In this document: in pieces, positions 43,577-52,502 of the stretch
Layout of the letters: each line of letters starts with the position of its first letter
Numbering within the stretch: position 1 is the first letter of the stretch
From: Actinoallomurus soli
GTDB taxonomy: Bacteria > Actinomycetota > Actinomycetes > Streptosporangiales > Streptosporangiaceae
Assembly (NCBI RefSeq): GCF_024055715.1
Contig: NZ_JAMXMV010000006.1
Coordinates: 372,001 to 436,000, forward strand
Direction: 5' to 3'
Length of the DNA: 64,000 nt
Made by a program: the position numbers and the translations under genes
Notes under the pieces: generated by a model
Told to the model about the DNA's origin: nothing
Seen by the model: the letters and a program-made list of their open reading frames with translations, nothing else
The model's database searches: none

Positions 43577-44092
43577 TCAGTGGTGCAGGTGACCGAGGTC
43601 GAGGACGGCGCCCTTCCCGGGGGCCGTCCCGATGAGGGTGTGCCACGAGGCCGCGGTGTTCCCGCCGTGCGACGGGAGGGCGAACAGCAGCGAGTCCGGA
43701 GTGATCGGCTTGTCCGACACGACCGTCCAGTGCAGGTCGAGGTGCCCCGTCCTGCCGTGCTTGAGGACGATCGACTCCTTGCCGGAGCCCGTCGCGTGAT
43801 GAACCGTCGTACGGACCTTCTGGGCACCGCCCTCCGGGCCGCTCTTCAGGAAGGTCACGCCGGTCAGGCCGTTGCGCAGAACGCAGGTCTTGCCGCGGTT
43901 CTTGAAGTTCAGCGTCGCGTACCGCTGGCCCGCCCCGGCGTCGACGTGGCCGAGCTTCACGGTGAGGTTCGCGGCCTTGCAGACGGGTGTGGTGGCGGCG
44001 AGGGCAGGCGCGGCCACCGCGATCGAACCGCCCGCGGCGACGACGCCCGCGACGACCGCGGTCCGGATCCGGCGACGGGTCTTGTCTCGCAT
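43577..44092 (-). CDS. Secreted DUF4232 protein
   Basis: 171 residues: Sec signal peptide (twin Arg region, then VVAGVVAAGGSIAVAAPALAA), then a beta-sandwich DUF4232 domain with two conserved cysteines (PVCKAANL, TCVLRNG). Function unknown; the family is common among actinobacterial exported proteins. The ATG at 44092 follows GGGGAG by 6 bases. Confidence 0.87.
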   Translation of the reverse strand: MRDKTRRRIRTAVVAGVVAAGGSIAVAAPALAATTPVCKAANLTVKLGHVDAGAGQRYATLNFKNRGKTCVLRNGLTGVTFLKSGPEGGAQKVRTTVHHATGSGKESIVLKHGRTGHLDLHWTVVSDKPITPDSLLFALPSHGGNTAASWHTLIGTAPGKGAVLDLGHLHH

Positions 44093-44204
44093 CGATGCTC
44101 CCCGAATTTCGGCGGCCACCCTCTTTCGGGCGCCCGCAATGTCCTGTCAGGGGATGAGATGACGGTCTGATGCGAATCGTTCGCCGATCTCGGGAAGAAA
44201 ATGA

Positions 44205-44696
44205 TCAAACAGCCGCTTCTCCGGCCTGCTGGACGATCCGGTCCGTCGGCCGGGCACCCGGACCGGGCCGCGGCTCGACGTCGGTGGGGCCCATCGCCGC
44301 GCCGCACTCCGAGCAGGTCAGGGCGGGCGTCAGCCGTCCCGTGCAGCCGCGGTGGGTGAGGACGACCGGAGAGCCGTCCTCGGCGTAGTACTGGTCGCCC
44401 CACAGCAGCAGGGACATCATCGCCGGCCAGAGCCCCACACCCTTGCGGGTCAGCCGGTACTCGTAGCGATCGGGCCGCTCCTGGTAGCGGTGGCGCCGGA
44501 GGATGCCCTCGTCGCACAGGCGGCTCAGCCGGTCCGTCAGGACGTTGCGCGCCACGCCCAGGTCGGCCTGGAAGTCGTCGAACCGGCGGACGCCCTCGAA
44601 CGCGTCACGGATGATCAGCAGGGTCCAGCGTTCACCGACGATCTCGAGTGCCCGGGCGATGGAGCAGTTCTGGTCGTCGTACGTGCGGTGGAGCAC
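44205..44696 (-). CDS. HxlR-family transcription regulator
   Basis: 163 residues. HxlR winged helix (CSIARALEIVGERWTLLIIRDAF...LTDRLSRLCDEGIL, wing YQERPDRYEYRLT) with the N-terminal cysteine often redox-active in the family. The extended C-terminus has a CSECG pair that may bind zinc. It lies 70 bases downstream of the glutamate decarboxylase gene on the same strand; regulation of that gene is possible. GTG start with GGAGG. Confidence 0.9.
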   Translation of the reverse strand: MLHRTYDDQNCSIARALEIVGERWTLLIIRDAFEGVRRFDDFQADLGVARNVLTDRLSRLCDEGILRRHRYQERPDRYEYRLTRKGVGLWPAMMSLLLWGDQYYAEDGSPVVLTHRGCTGRLTPALTCSECGAAMGPTDVEPRPGPGARPTDRIVQQAGEAAV

Positions 44697-44766
44697 GCCT
44701 CCAGCGTAAGTCGCCGGGTTTCGTCAAGCAACGCGAGGACGACCGGCCCCGCCGGGGCGGAGGCCG

Positions 44767-46170
44767 TCAGTGGTGGAAACTGGGGGCGTCCTCGGGGCCG
44801 AACATCGGTCCCGGCTGTCTGCGGAGCCACGGCAGGAGGTTCCGCAGGTCCTCGACCAGGCGGTCGGCCAGATCGAAGGAGAACCCGTTGCGGCACACGA
44901 TCCGCAGCACCGCGAGGTCCTGTCGGTTAGCCGGGAAGGTGTAGGCTGGCACGAGCCAGCCCGACTCCCGCAGCCGTCGTGACACGTCGAAGACGTCGAA
45001 CTCGGTCACGTCGTCGGCGACGGTGAAGGCGAACACCGGAAGCCGGTCGCCGCGGGTCAGGAGCCGGAAACAGCCCATCGCCTCGATCTGCTCGGCCAGA
45101 TACGTCGCCACGTCGCGGCTGTGCTGCTGGACGGCGCGAAAGCCCTCGAAACCGAGCCGCAGGAAGTTGTAGTACTGCGCGACGACCTGCGCACCGGGCC
45201 GGGAGAAGTTGAGCGCGAACGTCGGCATGTCGCCGCCCAGGTAGTTGACGCGCTCCACCAGCTCCTCGGGCAGCGCCTCCTGGTCCCGCCACAGCGCCCA
45301 GCCGACGCCCGGGTACACCAGCCCGTACTTGTGGCCGGACGTGTTGATGGAGGCGACGCGCGGAAGCCGGAAGTCCCACACGAGCTCCGGGTCCAGGAAC
45401 GGGGCGATCATGCCACCGGACGCACCGTCCACGTGGACGGGCACGTTCACGCCCGTACGCTCCTCCAGCGTGTCGAGCGCGGCGCAGATCTCGGCCACCG
45501 GTTCGTAGCTGCCGTCCATCGTCGAACCCAGGATGGCGACGACACCGATCGTGTTCTCGTCGCACATCTCCACGGCCTGTTCCGCCTCCAGGTGGAACCG
45601 GTCGCCCTCCATCGGGACCAGGCGCGCCTCCACCTCCCAGAAGTTGCAGAACTTCTCCCAGCACACCTGGACGTTGGCGCCCATGACGAGGTTCGGCCGG
45701 GCGCCCGAGGCGTACCGCTCGGCGTTGCGGTGCATCCAGCGGCGCTTGAGCGCCATGCCGGCCAGCATGCACGCCTCGCTGGATCCGGTGGTGGAGCATC
45801 CGATCGCGGCGTCGGGGGCCGGCGCGTTCCACAGGTCGGCGAGGATCGCGACGCAGCGCCGCTCCAGCTCCGCCGTCCGCGGGTACTCGTCCTTGTCGAC
45901 GATGTTCTTGTCGATGGTGTCGGCCATGAGGGCCGCCGCCTCCGGCTCCATCCACGTGCTCACGAAGGTGGCCAGGTTCAGGCGGGAGTTGCCGTCCAGG
46001 ATCAGGTCGTCGTGGATGAGCCGGTACGCGGTCACCGGTGGCATCGGGCCGTCCGGCAGCCGGTTGCGTGGCAGGACCGTATCGACACCGGAGACGGGAT
46101 CCGCCTCGCCGAGCAGGGGGTGGACACGCACCGGCCGTTGCCCGTCCCCGTCGGCATTGTGCAGCGTCAC
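44767..46170 (-). CDS. gadB: Glutamate decarboxylase
   Basis: 467 residues, PLP fold type I. Converts glutamate to GABA with CO2 release and proton uptake, hence acid tolerance in bacteria. The Schiff-base Lys lies in NTSGHKYGLVYPG; STTGSSEACMLAG and HVDGASGGMIAPF contact PLP. Length matches E. coli GadB (466). The GTG at 46170 follows GGGGAGAAGG. No GABA antiporter is adjacent. Confidence 0.95.
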   Translation of the reverse strand: MTLHNADGDGQRPVRVHPLLGEADPVSGVDTVLPRNRLPDGPMPPVTAYRLIHDDLILDGNSRLNLATFVSTWMEPEAAALMADTIDKNIVDKDEYPRTAELERRCVAILADLWNAPAPDAAIGCSTTGSSEACMLAGMALKRRWMHRNAERYASGARPNLVMGANVQVCWEKFCNFWEVEARLVPMEGDRFHLEAEQAVEMCDENTIGVVAILGSTMDGSYEPVAEICAALDTLEERTGVNVPVHVDGASGGMIAPFLDPELVWDFRLPRVASINTSGHKYGLVYPGVGWALWRDQEALPEELVERVNYLGGDMPTFALNFSRPGAQVVAQYYNFLRLGFEGFRAVQQHSRDVATYLAEQIEAMGCFRLLTRGDRLPVFAFTVADDVTEFDVFDVSRRLRESGWLVPAYTFPANRQDLAVLRIVCRNGFSFDLADRLVEDLRNLLPWLRRQPGPMFGPEDAPSFHH

Positions 46171-46289
46171 GCCTTCTCCCCTCGACGGACTTGTCGGGGG
46201 AGGAAGTGTCGCAGACGGTAGATCAGCGGAAAGTAAGCGCGCGGCCGCGGCGGCGAGTCCGGCGACGCCCTTCCGGCCTCCGAACGGAC

Positions 46290-46318
46290 GGGGACGGCGG
46301 CCTTCGCCGGCCGTCCCC
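46290..46318 (-). terminator. Terminator hairpin after fbaA
   Basis: GGGGACGG pairs with CCGTCCCC, with an inner CGG/CCG pair and a one-base bulge, 22 bases past the aldolase stop. No U-run. Confidence 0.65.
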
Positions 46319-46339
46319 GCTCGTTCGCTCCGGGGATCC

Positions 46340-47362
46340 TTACTTGATCTTGGTGCCCTGGGAGAGGAGGTGCTCGCAGGCCTCGACGACGCGCGCGGCC
46401 ATGCCCGCCTCGGCGGCCTTGCCGTACGCACGCGGGTCGTAGGCCTTCTTGTTGCCGACCTCGCCGTCGACCTTCAGGACGCCGTCGTAGTTCTTGAACA
46501 TGTGGTCGGCGACCGGCCGGGTGAAGGCGTACTGCGTGTCGGTGTCGATGTTCATCTTCACCACGCCGTACGACACCGCCTCCCGGATCTCCTCCAGCGT
46601 GGAGCCGGAGCCGCCGTGGAAGACCAGGTCGAAGGGCTTCTCCTTGCCATACCGCTCGCCGACGACCTCCTGGATCTCCTTCAGGACCTCCGGCCGCAGC
46701 TTCACGTGACCCGGCTTGTAGACGCCGTGCACGTTGCCGAACGTCGCGGCGAGAAGGTAGCGGCCCTTCTCGCCGAGACCCACGGCCTCGACCGTGGCCA
46801 GGGCGTCGCCCGGCGTGGTGTAGAGCTTTTCGTTGATCTCGCCGACGACGCCGTCCTCCTCGCCGCCGACGACACCGATCTCCATCTCCATGATCACGCG
46901 GGCCTTCGCGCACTCCTCGATGAGCTCGGCCGCGATCTGGAGGTTCTCCTCGAGCGGAACGGCCGAGCCGTCCCACATGTGCGACTGGAACAGCGGCTCC
47001 TCACCGCGGGCCACCCGCTCCTGCGAGATCTTGATCAGCGGCTTCATGAAGCCGTCGAGCTTGTTCTTCGGGCAGTGGTCGGTGTGCAGCGCGATCTGGA
47101 CCGGGTACTTCTCGGCGACCACGCGCGCGTACTCCGCGAGCGCCGTGGCACCCGTCACCATGTCCTTCACGGTGGTGCCGGAGAGGAACTCCGCGCCGCC
47201 GGTCGAGACCTGGATGATCCCGTCGCTCTCCGCCTCGGCGAACCCGCGCAGGGCGGCGTTCAGCGTCTGGCTCGAGGTGACGTTGATCGCGGGGTAGGCG
47301 AAGCCCTGACGCTTTGCCCGATCGAGCATCTCCGCGTATACCTCAGGGGTTGCGATGGGCAT
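46340..47362 (-). CDS. fbaA: Class II fructose-bisphosphate aldolase
   Basis: 340 residues, zinc-dependent aldolase of glycolysis and gluconeogenesis, cleaving fructose-1,6-bisphosphate to dihydroxyacetone phosphate and glyceraldehyde-3-phosphate. Zinc ligands lie in ALHTDHCPK, GNVHGVYKPG and VFHGGSGS; the acidic EMEIGVVGGEEDGV loop is complete. The ATG at 47362 follows GGAAGGAAG. Monocistronic, with a hairpin downstream. Confidence 0.97.
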   Translation of the reverse strand: MPIATPEVYAEMLDRAKRQGFAYPAINVTSSQTLNAALRGFAEAESDGIIQVSTGGAEFLSGTTVKDMVTGATALAEYARVVAEKYPVQIALHTDHCPKNKLDGFMKPLIKISQERVARGEEPLFQSHMWDGSAVPLEENLQIAAELIEECAKARVIMEMEIGVVGGEEDGVVGEINEKLYTTPGDALATVEAVGLGEKGRYLLAATFGNVHGVYKPGHVKLRPEVLKEIQEVVGERYGKEKPFDLVFHGGSGSTLEEIREAVSYGVVKMNIDTDTQYAFTRPVADHMFKNYDGVLKVDGEVGNKKAYDPRAYGKAAEAGMAARVVEACEHLLSQGTKIK

Positions 47363-47463
47363 GGCTCTTCCTTCCTTGGGCATGGCTCCCGGCCGGATCG
47401 ACTCCAGTATCTCGAAATTCACGTGCGGCCCGGACAGGGCACGCCTACCGGTACGCTCAGGCC

Positions 47464-48153
47464 GTGGCACTCGCCGTGAACATCCTGGATCCCAAGTCCG
47501 TCATCGCGACGTTCGGGCTTGTCGGCATCCTCGCCGTAATCTTCGCCGAGACCGGCCTGCTCATCGGGTTCTTCCTGCCCGGTGACACGCTGCTGGTGAC
47601 CGCGGGCGTCTTCACCACGACGGCCGCCGCCCACCACGCCGGCATCTCGCCCCTTCCGCTCCCGGTGCTCCTGATCGGCGCGCCGATCTGCGCGATCGCG
47701 GGGGCACAGGTCGGGCACTTCCTCGGCGCGAGATATGGCCGGAAGCTGTTCGACCGACCCGACTCGCGGCTCTTCCGGCAGGACCACGTCGAGAAGGCCG
47801 AGCACTACTTCAACAAGTTCGGCCCGGCCAAGGCCGTCGTGCTCGCCCGCTTCGCCCCGGTCGTACGCACCTTCCTCAACCCGCTCGCCGGGATGCTGGA
47901 GATGTCCGCGGGCCGCTTCTTCGTCTTCAACGTCATCGGCGGCGTCGTCTGGACGGAGGCGATCATCCTGCTCGGCCGGTTCCTCGGCGACCGGGTCAAG
48001 GGGATCGACAAGTACATCCTCCCCGTCGTGGCCGTGGCCGTGATCCTCTCGGTCATCCCGGTGATCCGCGAGATCATCAGAGGTCCCAAGAAGCCCGGCC
48101 AGAACGGCGACGGGCGAAAGACGGCGATGCCATCTGGCCGTCACCGTCGCTGA
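47464..48153 (+). CDS. DedA-family membrane protein
   Basis: 229 residues from the GTG at 47464 (GTG 47476 is an alternative). Signature motifs of DedA/SNARE-associated proteins: ETGLLIGFFLPGDTLL, GAQVGHFLGARYGR and ARFAPVVRTFLNPLAG with the Arg needed for function in relatives. The family moves phospholipids or undecaprenyl phosphate across the membrane. About four to five hydrophobic segments. The C-terminus is basic and hydrophilic. A weak hairpin (48138-48156) includes the stop codon. Confidence 0.88.
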   Translation: MALAVNILDPKSVIATFGLVGILAVIFAETGLLIGFFLPGDTLLVTAGVFTTTAAAHHAGISPLPLPVLLIGAPICAIAGAQVGHFLGARYGRKLFDRPDSRLFRQDHVEKAEHYFNKFGPAKAVVLARFAPVVRTFLNPLAGMLEMSAGRFFVFNVIGGVVWTEAIILLGRFLGDRVKGIDKYILPVVAVAVILSVIPVIREIIRGPKKPGQNGDGRKTAMPSGRHRR

Positions 48154-48181
48154 CGGTCCCGGATATCGCTAACCTCCCCCT

Positions 48182-48652
48182 GTGGGACGTCACCGATCAG
48201 ACCCCATGGGTCTCGCGCGCATAGCCATCGCGGTCCTCGCCGTCACCTTGGCGCTGGGTCTCGTGATAGTCGGCGGCGTGTCGCTCTGGGGGGCGCTCTC
48301 CAAGGACGCGTCCAAGACGGCGTCCTCCACGCCCGAGCCGTCCTCCAGCGCCGCCGCCCCCACCGACGCGGGCAAGTCGAAGCGGAGCGCGCCGAGCGCC
48401 CAGTCCGGCAACGAGATCGACGTTCAGTGCCTGGCGTCCCAGTGCCAGATCTATGTCGCCGGTCCGAGCGCCACCGACGTCATCGCTCACGGCGCGCTGA
48501 GCCGCGGCGAGCGCCGGCGATACACCGGCACCCGGCTGATCCTGCAGGTCGACGACGCGAGCACGGTCAGCGTCGTCGTCAACGGGCAGCAGCAGCCGAA
48601 GGGCCGCCGCGGCCAGCAGCGCACCTACCACGCGCCGGCCAGACAGCAGTAG
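48182..48652 (+). CDS. Membrane-anchored protein with RodZ C-terminal-like domain
   Basis: 156 residues: one membrane helix (LARIAIAVLAVTLALGLVIV region), a Ser/Pro-rich linker, and a beta-rich domain (VQCLASQCQIYVAGPSATDVIAHGALSRGERRRYTG...VVVNGQQQP) like the DUF4115 domain of RodZ, but with a CLASQC pair. No helix-turn-helix of true RodZ. Starts 28 bases after DedA, so likely in the same transcript; an ATG at 48206 is an alternative start. Function unknown. Confidence 0.7.
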   Translation: MGRHRSDPMGLARIAIAVLAVTLALGLVIVGGVSLWGALSKDASKTASSTPEPSSSAAAPTDAGKSKRSAPSAQSGNEIDVQCLASQCQIYVAGPSATDVIAHGALSRGERRRYTGTRLILQVDDASTVSVVVNGQQQPKGRRGQQRTYHAPARQQ

Positions 48653-48792
48653 GGGCGCCCGCCCGGCGCCTCGTGGCACGCTCCAGCCGGATCCCACGAC
48701 GCCCGAAATCCGGGTACCCCGGTCGGCCGGGGCGGTGACCGCCGCGCCCATCGCCGTCGAGGCCGCTCGCCCCGTGGCCGGCGAGGCCGGCG

Positions 48793-49329
48793 TCAGCCGA
48801 GCCCGAGGTCGTCCAGGGTGAAGACCGAGCGGTACTCCAGCCCCGTCTCGGCGATGCGCGGCCCCGCGCCGCGCTCGACGATGGTGGCCACGCCGACGAC
48901 CTCGGCGCCGGCCTCGCGCAGCGCCTCGACCGCGGTCAGGACCGAGTTGCCGGTCGTGGAGGTGTCCTCCACGGCGAGCACCCGCCGTCCGGCGACGTCG
49001 GGCCCTTCGACGCGCCGCTGCAGCCCGTGCGCCTTGCCCGCCTTGCGGACCACGAACGCGTCCAGCCGCCGGCCGCGCGCGGCGGCGGCGTGCAGCATCG
49101 CGGTGGCCACCGGATCGGCGCCGAGCGTCAGCCCGCCGACCGCCTCGTAGCCGAGGTCCTCGGTGAGGTCGAGCATCGCCCGCCCGACGAGCGGCGCGGC
49201 GCGCCCGTCGAGGGTCACGCGGCGCAGGTCGACGTAGAAGTCGGCCTCCTGGCCGGACGACAGGACCACCCTGCCGTGGACCACGGCCTTGCTCTTGATC
49301 TCGGCCAGGAGATCGTCACGATCCGTCAT
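48793..49329 (-). CDS. pyrE: Orotate phosphoribosyltransferase
   Basis: 178 residues. Makes OMP from orotate and PRPP in pyrimidine synthesis. The PRPP loop VLAVEDTSTTGNSVLTAV and the basic FVVRKAGKAHG loop are intact; LSSGQEADFYVDLR is the family N-terminus. The ATG at 49329 was chosen for that N-terminus; the divergent hydrolase gene starts 16 bases away. Other pyr genes are not in the window. Confidence 0.94.
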   Translation of the reverse strand: MTDRDDLLAEIKSKAVVHGRVVLSSGQEADFYVDLRRVTLDGRAAPLVGRAMLDLTEDLGYEAVGGLTLGADPVATAMLHAAAARGRRLDAFVVRKAGKAHGLQRRVEGPDVAGRRVLAVEDTSTTGNSVLTAVEALREAGAEVVGVATIVERGAGPRIAETGLEYRSVFTLDDLGLG

Positions 49330-49345
49330 AGGCAAGACTCTATCC

Positions 49346-49993
49346 ATGGAACCCGGCACCATCGTTCTGCTGCACAGCCCGCTGACCACCGCGTCCGCCT
49401 GGGGCGCCCTGGCGGAGGACCTCGGACCGTACGACGTCGTGGTGCCGGAGATCACCGACGATGACCGCCCGCCGTACGCGGGCCGTTACGTCGCCCGCGC
49501 GGCGCTGGAGATCACCAGGGCGGGCGTGCGGCCGCCCGTCGTCCTGGTCGGCCACGGCGGCGCCGGCCCGCTCCTGCCGCCGGTCGGCGCCGCCCAGCGC
49601 GCGGCGCACCGCCTGGTCGGCGGGTACGTCTTCGTCGACGCGGAGCTCCCACCGCCCGCGGGGTCGAGCCGCCTGGACCAGGCGGAGGCGTTCGGACCGG
49701 AGCTCGCGGCGGCGTTGAAGAACGGCGGGCGCCTCCCCGACGAGGAACCGCCCGCCGGGGTGACCCCGCGCCCCCGCGACGAGGAGTTCTTCGCGGAGCC
49801 GCTGCCGATGCCGCAGGACTGGCCCGACGCGCCGTGCGGATACCTGCGCACCTCCGAGGCGTACGAGCGGCAGGCCGCGCAGGCGAGGCTGCGCGGCTGG
49901 ACGGTCGCCGCGAGCCCCGGCGGGCACTTCGCCGCCGTCACCGATCCCGAGGCGACCGCCCGCGCCCTCACCGAGCTGATCGCGGCCCTCTGA
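49346..49993 (+). CDS. Alpha/beta-hydrolase-fold protein lacking the nucleophile Ser
   Basis: 215 residues of hydrolase fold (IVLLHSPLTTASAWGALAEDL; late His in SPGGHFAAVTDP). The elbow normally GHSGAG reads G69-H-G71-G-A-G, codon GGC at 49556-49558, one base from the Ser codon AGC. Without the serine it should not act as a normal esterase; it could bind a ligand. Divergent from pyrE with only 16 bases between, so promoters overlap. No ribosome site is seen, and a leaderless start is possible. Confidence 0.75.
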   Translation: MEPGTIVLLHSPLTTASAWGALAEDLGPYDVVVPEITDDDRPPYAGRYVARAALEITRAGVRPPVVLVGHGGAGPLLPPVGAAQRAAHRLVGGYVFVDAELPPPAGSSRLDQAEAFGPELAAALKNGGRLPDEEPPAGVTPRPRDEEFFAEPLPMPQDWPDAPCGYLRTSEAYERQAAQARLRGWTVAASPGGHFAAVTDPEATARALTELIAAL

Positions 49994-50530
49994 TCCTGCG
50001 GCGGAGGGTCCTCTGCCGCCGGCCGCGGGGAGGTGTCCTCCGCGTCGGCCTCTGAGGGACGCAAAGGTTCCTCGCGGGCCGCCGGGGGGTGCCCTCCGCG
50101 TCGGCCTCGGAAGAGGGCGGCGAAGGATCCTCCGTGCAGGCCGCCGAAGCGCCGCGACACGCGGAGCGAGCGCGCCCGAAAGTGCTGTCCGCAAGGGGTG
50201 ATCACTGTGTCCGTCGGGGGAGAGACGCACGGTGTTCCCCCTGCCTGAAGCGGGTGGTACCGTCGCCCATCGGACGCCCGGGTCCGATGGTCTTTCCAAG
50301 TCAGCCATGTCGCGGCAGCGCCCGTCATACAGTGGCGAGCGACCGAGTCAACGCCGACACGCGGAAGGAGCACGGCCGCCCGGGTTCGGGAAGCCACATT
50401 TCCCCCATAATCTGCAGGAGCGGCCAATCGCTGGATCGGCCGACGCCGACGACGGACTTCACTACGCTGTAGTGCCCGAGGTCGCTCGCCGGCTCGAAAG
50501 CTCACCCGTGGGTCTCTGAAATAGGGTCTC
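49994..50530. other. Long intergenic region with imperfect direct repeats
   Basis: 537 bases with no convincing gene. Two imperfect copies of about 35 bases (50021-50055 and 50077-50109) share CCTCCGCGTCGGCCTC, and a third partial copy lies near 50120-50150 (GGATCCTCC...GGCCGCCG). A hairpin follows at 50267. AT-richer sequence near 50400-50530 may hold the promoter of the NYN gene. Confidence 0.5.
50267..50290 (+). terminator. 9-bp hairpin in the gap before the NYN gene
   Basis: CCATCGGAC and GTCCGATGG pair perfectly with a 6-base loop, followed by TCTTTCC. It may be a terminator or an operator; it lies 270 bases past the hydrolase stop, so its role is unsure. Confidence 0.5.
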
Positions 50531-51724
50531 GTGCCGAGAAAGGGGCGGTGTCGCGTGGATCGCTGTGCGCTGTTCGTAGATGCCGGCTATCTGCTGGCCG
50601 ACGGCGCGATGGCGGTGCACGGAACCCGCCGTCGCGAATCCGTTTCGTGGGACTTCGCGGGCCTGCTGCAGCTCCTCGGCAACCTCGCCCGAGAGCGCAC
50701 CGGCCTGCCCCTGCTGCGCTGCTACTGGTACGAGGCGACGGTCGAGGGCCGCCGCACGCCGGAGCACGACGCGCTGGCCGACCTCCCGGGCATCAAGCTC
50801 CGGCTGTCCCGCATCCGCCCGGGCCGCCGCGAGGGCGTCGACACCGAGATCCACCGTGACCTGATGACGCTCGCCCGCAACGGCGGGGTGGCCGACGCCG
50901 TCATCGTCAGCGGCGACGAGGACCTCGCCCAGGTGATCGCCGACGCGCAGGACCTCGGCGTCCGGGTCACGGTCGTCCACGTGGCCGTCGACGGCAACTG
51001 GACGATCTCCCGGGTGCTCCGGCAGGAGTGCGACGACCTCATCGAGATCGGCTCCGGTCACCTCCGGCCGTACGTCAACCTGGTGGCCGGTGTGGACACC
51101 TCGTCCTCGCCGCTGGCCAACGGCGCGTCGTCGAACGGCTCGGGCGGCGCCCTGACCCCGCTCCGGCCGTCCCCGCAGCACGGCGCCGCGCCGCCGAGCA
51201 CGCCGATCACCGCGTCGCCGTCGCTCGGTTCCTCCACGAGCAGCAGCACCTCGTCGAGCCTGGGGCGCCACTCCAGCCCCGGCCAGCCGAGCACGCCCAC
51301 GCCGCCGCTGCGCTCGGCGCCCACGCACTCGGCCCCGACGCCGTCGACGCCCTCGGTGCCGACGGCCGGCTCCCCGGCGACCGGCAACAACAGCGGCCCG
51401 CAGTACCCCCAGCAGCCGGTCGGCCCGTACACCGGCCCGCAGCAGATCACCCCGACGCCGGTGCAGCAGTCCACCCCGACCCTGGCCGACGCCGTGAAGG
51501 CGGCGCACAAGGAGGGCCAGGAATTCGGCGAGTCGGTGGCCCGCGACGCGCCCGCCCTGTGGCTGGAGGCGGTGCTGGCGCGCAAGCCGCGGATGCCCTC
51601 GGACCTGGAGGCGCGACTGCTGCAGGGCTCGTCCCTGCCGATCGACTTCCTGCTGCACGACGAAGTGCGCCACGCGTTGCGACGCGGCTTCTGGGACGCG
51701 CTGGAACGCTCGCGGCGCAGCTGA
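50531..51724 (+). CDS. NYN-domain (PIN-like) putative RNase
   Basis: 397 residues. The N-terminal 190 residues are an NYN/PIN-like domain (CALFVDAGYLLADGA; GVDTEIHRDLMTLARNG; ADAVIVSGDEDLAQVI) with the three acidic residues expected to bind metal for RNA cleavage. A disordered Ser/Pro/Thr linker (about 200-310) leads to a helical C-terminal domain (FGESVARDAPALWLEAVLARKPRMPSDLEARLLQ region). GTG at 50531 or 50555. Widespread in actinobacteria; substrate RNA unknown. Confidence 0.85.
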   Translation: MPRKGRCRVDRCALFVDAGYLLADGAMAVHGTRRRESVSWDFAGLLQLLGNLARERTGLPLLRCYWYEATVEGRRTPEHDALADLPGIKLRLSRIRPGRREGVDTEIHRDLMTLARNGGVADAVIVSGDEDLAQVIADAQDLGVRVTVVHVAVDGNWTISRVLRQECDDLIEIGSGHLRPYVNLVAGVDTSSSPLANGASSNGSGGALTPLRPSPQHGAAPPSTPITASPSLGSSTSSSTSSSLGRHSSPGQPSTPTPPLRSAPTHSAPTPSTPSVPTAGSPATGNNSGPQYPQQPVGPYTGPQQITPTPVQQSTPTLADAVKAAHKEGQEFGESVARDAPALWLEAVLARKPRMPSDLEARLLQGSSLPIDFLLHDEVRHALRRGFWDALERSRRS

Positions 51725-51830
51725 GCACGGTAACGTTCTGTACCGGCCGGGCCGGCCCGGCCCGGTTCTGGTCGAACGATCATCCCAATTGACCAGATTC
51801 GCAGCAGGTACGCCGGGTAGCGTCTAGAAG

Positions 51831-52406
51831 GTGACGCATGTGACCGAAGACGACCTCGATGACCTCGAGTTCGAGACTCTCCGCACCGGTGATCACGCCG
51901 CTGCGGCGACACGGTTCATCCAACTGGCCGATACGGTCTCAGGCGGCGTCTCCCGCGCCGGTCTGTTGCTGCGTGCCGGTGAACAGTGGCAGCACGCCGG
52001 GGACCACGAGAAGGCCGCGGAGGCGTATCGCGGCGCGCTCGAGGACGGCGGAGAGACCTACGGCGACCCGCGCATCTACCTCGCCGGTGCTCTCTTCGAG
52101 CTCCAGCGCACCGACGAGGCCCGGGCACTGATCGACCAGGTGCGCGCCGACAACCCGAAGGACCCGGAGGTCTTCCGCGCCGTCGCCGAACTGCTGCACG
52201 AGCAGGGCGACCTGGTCGGCGCGCACGACTGGTCCACCGAGGGCGCGGACATCGCCCGGTCGACCGACCCGGACGCCCTGGAGGGGCTGCTGCGGATCCG
52301 CTACCGCTGCCGGCTCGACCTCGGCCGCCCGGAGGACGAGTACGACGCGCTGCTCGACGACCTGCTGAAGAAGACCGACGAGGCGCCCGACGAGCAGTTC
52401 CGCTGA
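51831..52406 (+). CDS. TPR-repeat protein
   Basis: 191 residues, acidic, with about four tetratricopeptide repeats (AGLLLRAGEQWQHAGDHEKAAEAYRGAL; DPRIYLAGALFELQRTDEARALID; DPEVFRAVAELLHEQGDLVGAHDW). A soluble protein-interaction scaffold. It starts 106 bases after the NYN gene; GTG at 51831 or 51840. Partner unknown. Confidence 0.82.
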   Translation: MTHVTEDDLDDLEFETLRTGDHAAAATRFIQLADTVSGGVSRAGLLLRAGEQWQHAGDHEKAAEAYRGALEDGGETYGDPRIYLAGALFELQRTDEARALIDQVRADNPKDPEVFRAVAELLHEQGDLVGAHDWSTEGADIARSTDPDALEGLLRIRYRCRLDLGRPEDEYDALLDDLLKKTDEAPDEQFR

Positions 52407-52502
52407 CCTCGGTTCACCACGGTCCGCCGACCCCGGCTCACCTCGGCCCATGGCTGCTCCGGCTCACGCCTGACGCCGGCGCGCCGGGGGTCCGGCTTCG
52501 GC

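Noticed and set aside
44767-46170. Glutamate decarboxylase as part of an acid-resistance island
   Set aside because: No antiporter, chaperone or regulator of gad systems is adjacent; only an HxlR gene follows.
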